From the NCBI RefSeq assembly GCF_003568865.1, contig NZ_CP031115.1:1-64000 (forward strand): a stretch of 64,000 nucleotides of DNA. Direction: 5' to 3'. This document shows, piece by piece, positions 19,408 through 27,484 of this stretch (the first letter of the stretch is position 1; each line of letters begins with the position of its first letter). Both the position numbers and the translations under genes were made by a program. The notes beneath the pieces are model-generated. The model was not told the origin of the DNA. It saw only the letters and a program-made list of their open reading frames with translations, and made no database searches. Source of the DNA: Rubrobacter indicoceani (GTDB taxonomy: Bacteria > Actinomycetota > Rubrobacteria > Rubrobacterales > Rubrobacteraceae).

Positions 19408-19465
19408 GACCAGAGACTAGCTCGTCGAGCACGGTGGCGGGGTGAGAAAAAGTACCCGAAGAGGC

Positions 19466-20029
19466 TCAGCCCCCGCGCAGAAGGAAACCCCGCGCGGCGG
19501 AGACGATCCCGGTCTCGTCCGCGAGCCGCCCGAAGCCGGGCAACTCCTCCGTCGAGGCCATCAGGCCTGAGTCGGGACCGACAAACTCGTGGCCCCAGCT
19601 TCTCAACGTCTCGACGTTGCGGACGGTCGCCGGGTTTTGCCACATCTCGGGGTTCATGGCGGGCGCCCAGAGAACCTTCTTCGCCCCAGCGAGGACCGTT
19701 GCAGATACCAGGTCGTCCCCGAGGCCTACGGCGGCTCGGGCCAGCGAGTCTGCGGTGGCGGGGGCGATAAGGACGAGGTCAGCCCAGCGCGCGAGCGAGA
19801 CGTGTTCGACGCGGCCGGAATGCTCCCACCACGTTCGGTCGGTGTGGACGTATCCTCCGGCGGCGATGGCGAGCGTTTCTTCGGGAATAAAGCGGAAGGC
19901 CGCGTCCGTTGCGGCGACCTTCACCTCGCAGCCGGATTCCCGGAGACGACGGATCACGCCGGGGGCCTTGTAGGCCGCGATGCCGCCCGTAACGGCGACG
20001 AGGATTTTTCTGGCAGACCCTTCTTGCAT
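19466..20029 (-). CDS. coaC: Flavoprotein, phosphopantothenoylcysteine decarboxylase type
   Basis: This 187-residue protein is a homo-oligomeric flavin-containing Cys decarboxylase. It has ILVAVTGGIAAYKA near 9, the catalytic His in VEHVSLARWADLVLIAPATA near 75, and the substrate motif PAMNPEMW near 123. In coenzyme A synthesis this activity converts phosphopantothenoylcysteine to phosphopantetheine. Here only the CoaC half is present; the usual fused CoaB synthetase domain is absent and no coaB is in the window. Another HFCD decarboxylase role is therefore possible. A -10-like TAGTAT lies 7 nt before the ATG. Confidence 0.82.
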   Translation of the reverse strand: MQEGSARKILVAVTGGIAAYKAPGVIRRLRESGCEVKVAATDAAFRFIPEETLAIAAGGYVHTDRTWWEHSGRVEHVSLARWADLVLIAPATADSLARAAVGLGDDLVSATVLAGAKKVLWAPAMNPEMWQNPATVRNVETLRSWGHEFVGPDSGLMASTEELPGFGRLADETGIVSAARGFLLRGG

Positions 20030-20270
20030 GAGGTGAATACTACAGGAAGAGAAGCGAAGAGCCGGATTGTGTCGGCGGGACCCGACCCTTCGCTGACGGG
20101 GTAATCGGAGTCCCGGGAAAGGAGGTGAAAGATCGGGACCTGTCCGTCAGGGGTTTTATCGGCCCGCCTTCGCGCGGTCTTTAATCTCCTGCGGAAAAGA
20201 CCTGAACGCGATTTAGAGCGGAGAACCGGTCGCTCCGGTCCCCCGCCGTGAACTCTCGCAATGTTTGTAA

Positions 20271-20723
20271 CTACTTGCGTACGACGAGCGTGTGGGCCAC
20301 CATGTCGCCGAGACGCTGGTTTTTGCCGCTTACGAGAACGACGATAAAGCCTACGAGGTAGGCAAGGAAGCCGTCCACTATCCGCAGCACGGTTCTGAGG
20401 GCCGCGCCGCCATAGCCCGGAACGTTGCCGTCCGACTCCCGGACGACCTTTATACCGAGGAGCATCTTCCCGACCGTCTGTCCGAAACGCCCCTCCATAA
20501 AGATGTAGTAACCGAAGATCAGGGCAAAGAAAAGCAACGCCGGCAGACCGCTCAGCGAGACGCTTGCACCTCCACCCTCAGCCGTCGCGCCGCCGAGCAG
20601 CAAACCCAGCACCACCTGCAACACGATGAACAGCACAGCGTCCACCAGCGTCGCCAGAACCCGCCTGCCCGTTACCTGAACGTCTTCGGCGGTCGAGACC
20701 GAAGAACCGGTTGCCTGAGCCAT
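20271..20723 (-). CDS. RDD family membrane protein
   Basis: The 150-residue protein has the RDD signature: GRRVLATLVDAVLF in helix 1, GQTVGKMLLGIKVVR before helix 3, and LRTVLRIVDGF in the last helix. Three membrane helices are expected. RDD proteins are small inner-membrane proteins, some implicated in ion transport. ATG 20723 follows AAGGAGG; an upstream in-frame start would add 29 poorly conserved residues. The 240-bp gap downstream to coaC holds no gene that I can support. Confidence 0.85.
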   Translation of the reverse strand: MAQATGSSVSTAEDVQVTGRRVLATLVDAVLFIVLQVVLGLLLGGATAEGGGASVSLSGLPALLFFALIFGYYIFMEGRFGQTVGKMLLGIKVVRESDGNVPGYGGAALRTVLRIVDGFLAYLVGFIVVLVSGKNQRLGDMVAHTLVVRK

Positions 20724-20805
20724 GTGCATCCTCCTTGAACTTCCGTTTCGCATTCTGCTCCAGAATGATCGAAAGAAATTATAGTAACGTTGCATAATTT
20801 GCAGC

Positions 20806-20830
20806 ATCACTCAAACTACGTATTTTCCGG
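20806..20830 (+). repeat. 25-bp repeated element, copy A
   Basis: ATCACTCAA, 2 bases, TACGTATTT, 1 base, CCGG. The same 25-bp pattern returns at 56536-56560 with 22 of 25 identical bases. Copy A lies 24 bp before the ATG of the SDR gene in an AT-rich divergent promoter region. A shared regulator site or conserved promoter element is likely. Confidence 0.6.
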
Positions 20831-20854
20831 AGAAACTCTGCTAACTTACGGGCA

Positions 20855-21661
20855 ATGAATGCAATAAGTGGCGACCGCGTACCCTTGACCGGGAGAACCA
20901 CAATAGTTACCGGGGCTTCGAGCGGTATCGGGGAGGCGACGGCCCGGGAGCTTGCCCGGCTCGGGGCTTCGGTGGTGCTGGCGGCCCGCGACGGGGGCAG
21001 GCTGCGCGCTCTTGAGGCCGAAATCTCCGCGAGCGGGGGAGACGCGACGGTTATCGAGACGGATGTAACGGACCGGGCTTCCGTAGAGGCGATGGTCGCG
21101 GTGGCGGGCAAACGGTACGGTGGGGTCGATTTCCTGGTGAACAACGCCGGGATGGGGCTGTCGGGGCGCGTCTCGGAGCTTAGAGCCGAAGATGTCCGCC
21201 ACGTCTACGAGGTCAACGTCCTCGGGGTGTTGAACTGTGTTCAGGCGACGCTGCCGCACCTGTCGGCGGGGGGACGCATAGTGAACGTCTCGTCGGTGGT
21301 CGGCATGAGGTCCATCCCGATGGTCGGCGGTTACTGCTCGTCCAAGTTCGCCCTGAACGCCCTGACGGATGCCCTTCGCGTCGAGGTTGCCCTGCGGGGC
21401 ATACACGTAACGAGCGTCTACCCCGGCACGACCCGGACGGACTTCCGGGAGAACGCCCGTCGGACGGGCGGCGAGAAACGCGGCTGGCGTCCGTCCGGGG
21501 TGCCGCCGGAGAAGGTCGCGAAAACGGTGTCGCGGGTGCTGGCGGCGAGAAAGCCCCCGAGGGACGCCTACGTGTCCTTCACCGACCACCTGTTTATCGT
21601 TGGGGTCTCGCTTTTCCCCGGCCTGACGGACGTTGTTCTCCGTCTCTGGGCCAGGGGCTAG
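20855..21661 (+). CDS. Short-chain dehydrogenase/reductase
   Basis: The 268-residue protein is a classical SDR: the cofactor motif TGASSGIGEA near residue 20, NNAG near 96, and the active-site Ser and YCSSK (Tyr/Lys) near 150-168, then PGTTRTDF near 188. The AARD stretch at the end of the second strand suggests NADP(H). The substrate is unknown. A -10-like TAACTT lies 7 nt before the ATG, and a repeated 25-bp element stands just upstream. The next gene starts 5 bp after the stop. Confidence 0.9.
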   Translation: MNAISGDRVPLTGRTTIVTGASSGIGEATARELARLGASVVLAARDGGRLRALEAEISASGGDATVIETDVTDRASVEAMVAVAGKRYGGVDFLVNNAGMGLSGRVSELRAEDVRHVYEVNVLGVLNCVQATLPHLSAGGRIVNVSSVVGMRSIPMVGGYCSSKFALNALTDALRVEVALRGIHVTSVYPGTTRTDFRENARRTGGEKRGWRPSGVPPEKVAKTVSRVLAARKPPRDAYVSFTDHLFIVGVSLFPGLTDVVLRLWARG

Positions 21662-21665
21662 AGGG

Positions 21666-22289
21666 TTGGACTTCGATGCGGGGGCCGTGGCCCGTTTCCG
21701 TCGCTACCGCAAGCACGCTGATGCAACGCTCGGTGACATGCGGCTCGCCGAAGAGGCCGCCCGCGCTTTCTGCGAGCGGTTCTTCGAGGAGCTGGAATAC
21801 TGCACCCGGTACGCAAACGAGGCCGGGTTCGAGGCGAGTACGGACCGCTCCGAGAGACGGATGCGTCTGAAGCTCTCCGCCGCAGAAGGGGCGGGCGCGG
21901 AGGTGGTGTTCGCCCGGCTTGAAGGCGCGGCTCACGAAACCGAAGAGTTTCTTCTGCACGAGACGCTGAGCCGCCACACCCTGCCCTCCGAGGGGTATTC
22001 GGGAAGGGTACTCGGGTGGGCCCCGCCGGAAGAGGAGCCGTGCCAGACCTTCTCCGTCTACCGCGACGGTTCGTGGCGTACGACAGGTCTGCTGGTCGAG
22101 AGGTCCCGCGGAAAGACAGGTGATCCAAAGGAAGTCCTGAGGGGTTTCTGTCTCAGGATACTCGGGCGGGTCGTGGACCTCTGCGCCCCGACCGACGGCG
22201 TGGGAAGGGTCTGGAGAACGGAAAAATACAGGCTCTCCGAGTACGGACGCGGCGCAGAGCCGCCCGTCGAGACCCGCTGGCTGAAGTAG
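21666..22289 (+). CDS. Hypothetical protein following the SDR gene
   Basis: I recognise no family in this roughly 207-residue soluble protein. It is rich in Arg and Glu with an amphipathic helical first half (AEEAARAFCERFFEELEYC) and a mixed second half ending in VETRWLK. It has six Cys with no clear metal motif. TTG 21666 lies 5 bp after the SDR stop, so the pair is probably an operon; an upstream in-frame start at 21633 would overlap the SDR gene. It converges on the beta-CASP gene. Confidence 0.72.
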   Translation: MDFDAGAVARFRRYRKHADATLGDMRLAEEAARAFCERFFEELEYCTRYANEAGFEASTDRSERRMRLKLSAAEGAGAEVVFARLEGAAHETEEFLLHETLSRHTLPSEGYSGRVLGWAPPEEEPCQTFSVYRDGSWRTTGLLVERSRGKTGDPKEVLRGFCLRILGRVVDLCAPTDGVGRVWRTEKYRLSEYGRGAEPPVETRWLK

Positions 22290-22317
22290 CGGCGCAGCAG
22301 GTCCCGGAAGGTGAGGT

Positions 22318-24837
22318 TTACAGCACCGTTCGGACGGTTTCGCCGACCGTTGGGGTGTGGATCTTGTGCTGCGGGGCAAGTTTAAACGCGAGGTCGCTGA
22401 TACGCCGGCGGGAGCCGTGGATCAGGATGATCTGCCTTGGCGAGAGCCGTTTCGTTATGCTGAGAAGGTCGCCCTGGGTGCAGTGGGCTGCGAAGTTCAC
22501 CTTCTCGACCCGCCAGCCTTCTTCGCCCGAGGGAAGCGGCATATAGGCCGAGGAAGCGTTAGACGGCAGGATAACGGCGTTTTTCGGGTCGTTCTCCAGT
22601 CGCTTGCGGTAAAACGCGCTTGCCCCACCCTGCATCGTAACGGGGCTTGCGATTATGGCGCACGGGCTGGTCAGGATGCGCTCCCGCGCGCTGTCGTCGT
22701 TGGCGACGGCGCGGATGTTCTCGGAGAAGAAAACCTCGCGCGGGTTTGACTGCTGAAGGTAGGGTTTCATGTAGCCGAGCTGTTCGGCGTAGAGCCGTTC
22801 GGAGGTCGTTACCACCGAGCCGTCCACGTAGATAAACACGTCGTCTTCCAGTTCCTTCGAGAAGTGCTTGAGGGCGAGTATGATCTCCTGCGCCTGGCCG
22901 AGCGCGTAGGTCGGGATCAGAACCGAGCCCTCCTTTAAGAGCGTCGTGTCGTTTATGACCTCTATCATGGTCCTCACCGAGTCGGCGAACGGCTGGGCCT
23001 GCTGGTCGGCGAGCGTCGCCTCCATGATGAGCAGGTCTATGTCATGCACATCGGGCAACTTCGCCGAGGGGATCGAGAAATGGTCTTCAAGAGATATGTC
23101 TCCGGTATGGAAGACCCGTGCCGAGCCGTTCGTGAGCAGGACGCTCGCCGCCCCGAGGAGGTGCCCGCTCTCGGTCAGCCGGATCTTTGTATCCCCGATT
23201 GAGAAGTCTTTGCCGAACTCCATCGGGATGAGCCGCTTCTTTACCTCGTGGATTGGCACGCCGCCCGGTATGCTGCCGCCCATCGCGGCATGGTCGTTCA
23301 GGGCGTTGACGATGAGCCTCGCTGACGGCGGGGTACAGTAGATCGGGAGGTTCGGACGGTCCCGGACAAGCACGGGGAGCGCGCCGCAGTGGTCGAGGTG
23401 CGCGTGGGTTATAACGGCGGCGTCGAGCTTCTCCGCGCTCGCGAACATCGGGGCCGCCGGACCGCGACCGTCGGGCTTTATCCCGGCGTCTATGAGTATC
23501 CGGGATTTTTCGAAGTCCAGCAGGTGGCTGCTCCCGCCTACTTCTCCGGCCCCGCCAAGCGCCCTGAAGGAGAGCGAAGGCCTCGGTCGGACGCTGATGG
23601 CGGCGGCCTTCTCCCTGACCTCCAAGGCCCCGGTCCCCTCGACGGTCGCCACTTTCCGCTCGACCGGGGGCTTCTGTCGGCTACCTTGAGAGGACTCCGG
23701 ATCTTCTGCTTCGTCGTCGGTGCGCGAGCCGCCACGACTCTCCGGCGAACGTCCGTTTCTGAGATCTTCGTGGGTCTGCAGAACCCGTCCCATAAACTCC
23801 AGCAGCTTCGCCGTCTGAGCGGCGTGTTCTATTGAAGCGGGCATGGCGGAGACTTCGTTCTTCACCGCCCGGACCACAAGGTCTCCGAAGCCTCTGTCCG
23901 TAAAGCGGGCGTTCTGAAGCGCGTTCCGGATCTTGTCCCGCTCTTTTGTAACGGAGTCGAGTTCTCCGTGCAGTTCGTCGACCCGCTCGGCGGCCCTGGA
24001 GTATGCTTTCCGCTCACCCTCCAGCGCGCGTTCTAGCTGCTCGCCCCGGTGTTCGAGGCCGGAGAGCCGGCCCTCAAGAGAGGATCGCTCCTGAAGAATA
24101 GTGCTGACCCTCTCCTCGGCCTCCCGCGACCGCGAGTTGTGGCCCCGGAGCTGCTCCGTGAGGGATTCGACCTCTTCCGCCAGAGCTCTGGCCCTTTCCG
24201 CCGCGGCGCGCTGCTGAAAGGAGAGGCGTTCGTTCTCCCTGCGGGTAAGCTCCAGTTCCGACTCCAGCTCCCGGACCCGGGCGTCCTTTGTGGCCCGGTC
24301 TGCCTCTTTGACGCTTTTGTCGGCGTACCTCTCGACCAGCTCCCGCACCACCTCTTCCGGCGGCGGCTCTTCGTTAAGGGCAGCGGCCAGCAGCAGACCC
24401 TCCGGGGTGTGCTGCTGCACGGACTCGTCGAGGTTGTCCTGCGTCAGAGCGCCTGCGGCCTCCCTGAGTTCCGCTGGGACCTGAACCTCTATCGCCGTCC
24501 TGAACGCATCCCAGGCGGCCTGGTCCTGCATGACCCGCTTCGTTACCTCCCGTATGACGAGGGCGTTGTTGCTGCGCCTCGTAAGGGCATCGGCCTGCAT
24601 GCTCCTCGGCAGGAGCACGTCCTCAAGCCCGGAGACGTTCCGGCACAGGTCGAAAAGAGCCTTGCGGGTATCGAGCCGCCCGAGACGTTCCTTGATCAGG
24701 GCCTCCGGCAGGCTTCCAACCCTCATGGAGAGGATCTCGTCCGAGGTGTTCCGCTCCGGTGAATCTCCCTCCGGCGGGGGTTTCTCCCGCTCTTCTTCCT
24801 TTCTACCGCCTCCAGCTCTGGGTGTAAGATCTGACAT
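22318..24837 (-). CDS. Coiled-coil / metallo-beta-lactamase beta-CASP fusion protein
   Basis: The C-terminal 420 residues form an MBL/beta-CASP domain as in RNase J and CPSF73-like nucleases: HAHLDHCG (478-485), ESGHLLGA (His 559), HTGD (Asp 580), motif A LLIMEATLAD (Glu 606), a motif-B-like TYALGQAQE (643-651), FAAHCTQGD (His 785) and a final HG (807). Metal ligands look intact. The N-terminal 400 residues are unusual: a helical region (40-170), a long coiled coil (about 165-310) and a Ser/Gly/Pro linker (360-420). No standard RNase J beta-CASP protein has such an extension. ATG 24837 follows GAGGGAG. Confidence 0.9.
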   Translation of the reverse strand: MSDLTPRAGGGRKEEEREKPPPEGDSPERNTSDEILSMRVGSLPEALIKERLGRLDTRKALFDLCRNVSGLEDVLLPRSMQADALTRRSNNALVIREVTKRVMQDQAAWDAFRTAIEVQVPAELREAAGALTQDNLDESVQQHTPEGLLLAAALNEEPPPEEVVRELVERYADKSVKEADRATKDARVRELESELELTRRENERLSFQQRAAAERARALAEEVESLTEQLRGHNSRSREAEERVSTILQERSSLEGRLSGLEHRGEQLERALEGERKAYSRAAERVDELHGELDSVTKERDKIRNALQNARFTDRGFGDLVVRAVKNEVSAMPASIEHAAQTAKLLEFMGRVLQTHEDLRNGRSPESRGGSRTDDEAEDPESSQGSRQKPPVERKVATVEGTGALEVREKAAAISVRPRPSLSFRALGGAGEVGGSSHLLDFEKSRILIDAGIKPDGRGPAAPMFASAEKLDAAVITHAHLDHCGALPVLVRDRPNLPIYCTPPSARLIVNALNDHAAMGGSIPGGVPIHEVKKRLIPMEFGKDFSIGDTKIRLTESGHLLGAASVLLTNGSARVFHTGDISLEDHFSIPSAKLPDVHDIDLLIMEATLADQQAQPFADSVRTMIEVINDTTLLKEGSVLIPTYALGQAQEIILALKHFSKELEDDVFIYVDGSVVTTSERLYAEQLGYMKPYLQQSNPREVFFSENIRAVANDDSARERILTSPCAIIASPVTMQGGASAFYRKRLENDPKNAVILPSNASSAYMPLPSGEEGWRVEKVNFAAHCTQGDLLSITKRLSPRQIILIHGSRRRISDLAFKLAPQHKIHTPTVGETVRTVL

Positions 24838-24982
24838 AGCGACTCCCTCTGCTAATGAGAAATTGAATGTTGACTGCTCGTTTCATACGCTTCAATTTTA
24901 TCATGGCCCCTGTCCGGACCCGCCGATTCGGACCGCGAGCCTGAGGTTCCTCAACTGCTGTAGAATCCCGGGGTGAACCAGC

Positions 24983-25291
24983 TTGAAACACAAACCTGAA
25001 ACGGAAAAGCGGGGTACAGAGTTGCCGGAGACATCGAGCAGAGACCAGATAGACGGGATCGTAAAGGTACTGGCGCGCTCGCCGGGGCGGTTTCCGGTCC
25101 TGATCGTCGAGGCCTCCGGGCGGCTCCTTGCGACGCACCACGAGACTTCCTACGATCTTGGAGCGGGCAAACCCGTCGAACGCAGCTGGATAAGGGACAA
25201 CGCGATAGGTCGCCACAGCTTTATCGAGGTGGACCCGCCCGAAGAAGTTTCAAGCAGAGACCTCCTGAGCTACGCCGCCGGCGAACTCTAG
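24983..25291 (+). CDS. Small hypothetical protein
   Basis: A 102-residue charged protein with a short central hydrophobic stretch (RFPVLIVEASGRLLA); no family is recognised. TTG 24983 has no clear ribosome binding site; a TTG at 25022 (residue 14) is an alternative. A -10-like TAGAAT (24961-24966) is followed after 6 nt by a GTG in another frame that opens only 8 codons, so the 5' end is uncertain. Its stop overlaps that of pknB in a shared CTAG. Confidence 0.6.
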   Translation: MKHKPETEKRGTELPETSSRDQIDGIVKVLARSPGRFPVLIVEASGRLLATHHETSYDLGAGKPVERSWIRDNAIGRHSFIEVDPPEEVSSRDLLSYAAGEL

Positions 25292-27417
25292 TCGTCCTCC
25301 GAATCACCGCTGTCTTCGCCGGCCCCCGGAGAGCTCAGAACCTCTCGAAGGTTTGCGTTGGGAGAGCTATCCGAGCCGTTGCCGTTGTCGGGTGAACCCC
25401 CCGAACCCCCGTTGCCCGGTCGCTCCGAGTCGCCGTTTCGTCCGTTGCCGACCGGACCGTTGTTGCCTGAATTGTCACTGGAGCCGGACGGGGTCTCCGG
25501 TTCTTCCTGCACCGGCTGCGGCTCCTGCTGGGAGCCGAGGCTGTAGGTAAGGTTGACTATCGCGTTCTGGTCCAGAGCGAGGGAGGTTCCGCCGGAGGGG
25601 TCCTGGGAGATCACCGTCCCCTGAGGCTCGGCGCTCTCCACCCCGACCGAGGAGTACCCGAGACCGAGACCACCTATCGTCGAGATCGCAGCGTTTATCT
25701 CCTGTCCGACCACGTTCGGAACCTCGACCTGTTCCGGCCCGGAGCTCACTACGATATCTACCGGAGAGTCTGCTTCTACCTCCGTTCCGGGCGCCGGGTT
25801 CTGGTCAAGGACGCCGCCCTCCGCAACGTCGTTGCTCTCTGCTTCGGTAACGGTGCCGAGCGTGAGGTTCGCGTCCCGGAGTATCGCCGCGCTCTCGGAC
25901 TGCGTCGCGCCGTAGGGGATGTTCGGGACGGCTACAAGCTCCGCGCCGCTGCCGACGGTCAGCGTTATGGTGGATCCCACATCCCGGCTGGAGCCGCTGC
26001 CGGGGTTCTGCGAGAGGACGCGACCTTCGTCGGCGGCTTCGCTCTCCCGCTCTTCGATCGAAACTTCGAAACCCGCCTCCCGGATGTCCGAGGCGGCGTT
26101 CTGCTGCGTGAGGTCTACTACGTCCGGTACAGCGTTGCTGCCACTCGCGGTCGTGACGACGATCTCCGAGCCTTCGGTGAGCGTGCCGCCGGATGGCGCG
26201 GGTTCCTGATCCAGAATAGTGTCCCGGGCCTCCGGGCTGTTTTCTTCGTCGCCCCGGGTCAGCTCGAAGTCGTTTCCGACCTGCTCCCGCGCCTCGGCGA
26301 AAGTGAGCCCGGCGAGATCCGGCACGTCCAGTTCCGCGGCCTGCGGGTCCTCGTTGGTCTCCGGGGCGCCCGCGCCGGAGAGCAGGCTGTAAGCACCGAA
26401 CCCGAGAAGGGCCAGAAGGCCTAGGATAAGCAGGAGCGGCAGTAGACCGCGACGCTTTCTCTGCGACGGTCTTTCGGTCTCGCGCTGCGCGCCGGGCATC
26501 GTGGCCGTCCGGGAAGCCGCCCCGGCGGCGGCAGGTCCCATCAGCTCTGTACCGTCGAGCCTGTCCATCACCTGAGTCGCCGCAGCGCTTGTCGGGGACT
26601 CGCCGCGAGCCGCCCTCTCGAGGTCTTCGATCAACTCTTCGTCAGAACCGTAACGGTCTTTCGGGTCTTTCTGAAGCAGCCGGATAACTATCGCGTTCAG
26701 GCCCGCCGGAACGGACTCGTTCACCTCTCTGGGCGGCGGTGGCGTGCCGTTGACGTGCTTCATGGCGATGCCGATGGGCGTGTCCGCGTCGAACGGAAGC
26801 TCCCCGGTCAGCATCTCGTAGAGCAGCACCCCGAGCGAGTAGAGATCACTCGCCGGACCGACCGACTCGCCCATCGCCTGCTCCGGTGAGATGTAGTGGG
26901 CCGTCCCCATCACGGCCCCGGTCTTGGTCATCGTGGACGACGAGGCCGCCCGCGCTATGCCGAAGTCCGTTACCTTTATGTCCCCGGACTCCGTGACAAG
27001 GATGTTGTGCGGCTTTATATCCCGGTGGACCACGCCCCGGTCATGCGCCCCCTTGAGCGCCTCGGCGATCTGAGCCGCCACCGAAGCCGCCGTCTTCGGC
27101 GGAAGCGCGCCCCGCTTGAGTATTCTGTCCTTGAGCGTTCCGCCCGAAAGATATTCCATCGCGATATAGTAGGTTCCGTCCTCGGACTCACCCCGGTCGT
27201 AGATGGAGACGATGTTCGGATGGGCGAGCCCCGCCGCGCTCTGCGCTTCGCGCCGGAAGCGTTCGACAAACTCCTCGTCGCGGGCGTAGCGGGAGTTCAT
27301 CACCTTCAGGGCCACGTTGCGGTCGAGAACGCTGTCCCTCGCAAGAAAAACATCAGCCATGCCCCCGCTGCCGAGGATGCTGACGATCTCGTACCTGTTG
27401 TCTACTAACTGTTCCAC
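25288..27417 (-). CDS. pknB: PASTA-domain Ser/Thr protein kinase PknB
   Basis: A transmembrane kinase sensing cell-wall fragments. The 709-residue protein has a glycine-rich loop LGSGGMADVF (15-24), catalytic Lys 38, HRDIKPHN (131-138) and DFG (151-153), a Pro/Arg-rich juxtamembrane part, one membrane helix near 328-346, and four extracellular PASTA repeats (about 365-640). A Pro/Gly/Ser/Asn-rich acidic tail ends it. It is last in the minus-strand cell-wall operon, directly after pbpA. TATAAT (27431-27426) ends 8 nt before its GTG start, so it may also have its own leaderless transcript. Confidence 0.95.
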   Translation of the reverse strand: MEQLVDNRYEIVSILGSGGMADVFLARDSVLDRNVALKVMNSRYARDEEFVERFRREAQSAAGLAHPNIVSIYDRGESEDGTYYIAMEYLSGGTLKDRILKRGALPPKTAASVAAQIAEALKGAHDRGVVHRDIKPHNILVTESGDIKVTDFGIARAASSSTMTKTGAVMGTAHYISPEQAMGESVGPASDLYSLGVLLYEMLTGELPFDADTPIGIAMKHVNGTPPPPREVNESVPAGLNAIVIRLLQKDPKDRYGSDEELIEDLERAARGESPTSAAATQVMDRLDGTELMGPAAAGAASRTATMPGAQRETERPSQRKRRGLLPLLLILGLLALLGFGAYSLLSGAGAPETNEDPQAAELDVPDLAGLTFAEAREQVGNDFELTRGDEENSPEARDTILDQEPAPSGGTLTEGSEIVVTTASGSNAVPDVVDLTQQNAASDIREAGFEVSIEERESEAADEGRVLSQNPGSGSSRDVGSTITLTVGSGAELVAVPNIPYGATQSESAAILRDANLTLGTVTEAESNDVAEGGVLDQNPAPGTEVEADSPVDIVVSSGPEQVEVPNVVGQEINAAISTIGGLGLGYSSVGVESAEPQGTVISQDPSGGTSLALDQNAIVNLTYSLGSQQEPQPVQEEPETPSGSSDNSGNNGPVGNGRNGDSERPGNGGSGGSPDNGNGSDSSPNANLREVLSSPGAGEDSGDSEDD

Positions 27418-27484
27418 GAAGCCCGATTATACCCGTGAGCGTACTCGCGTCCGAAGCGGAACGTCAAGCATTGTATACGATGCG

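Noticed and set aside
24973-24999. An 8-codon GTG ORF right after TAGAAT as a leader peptide gene
   Set aside because: Too short and without a pattern such as regulatory codons; kept only as uncertainty about the next gene's start.
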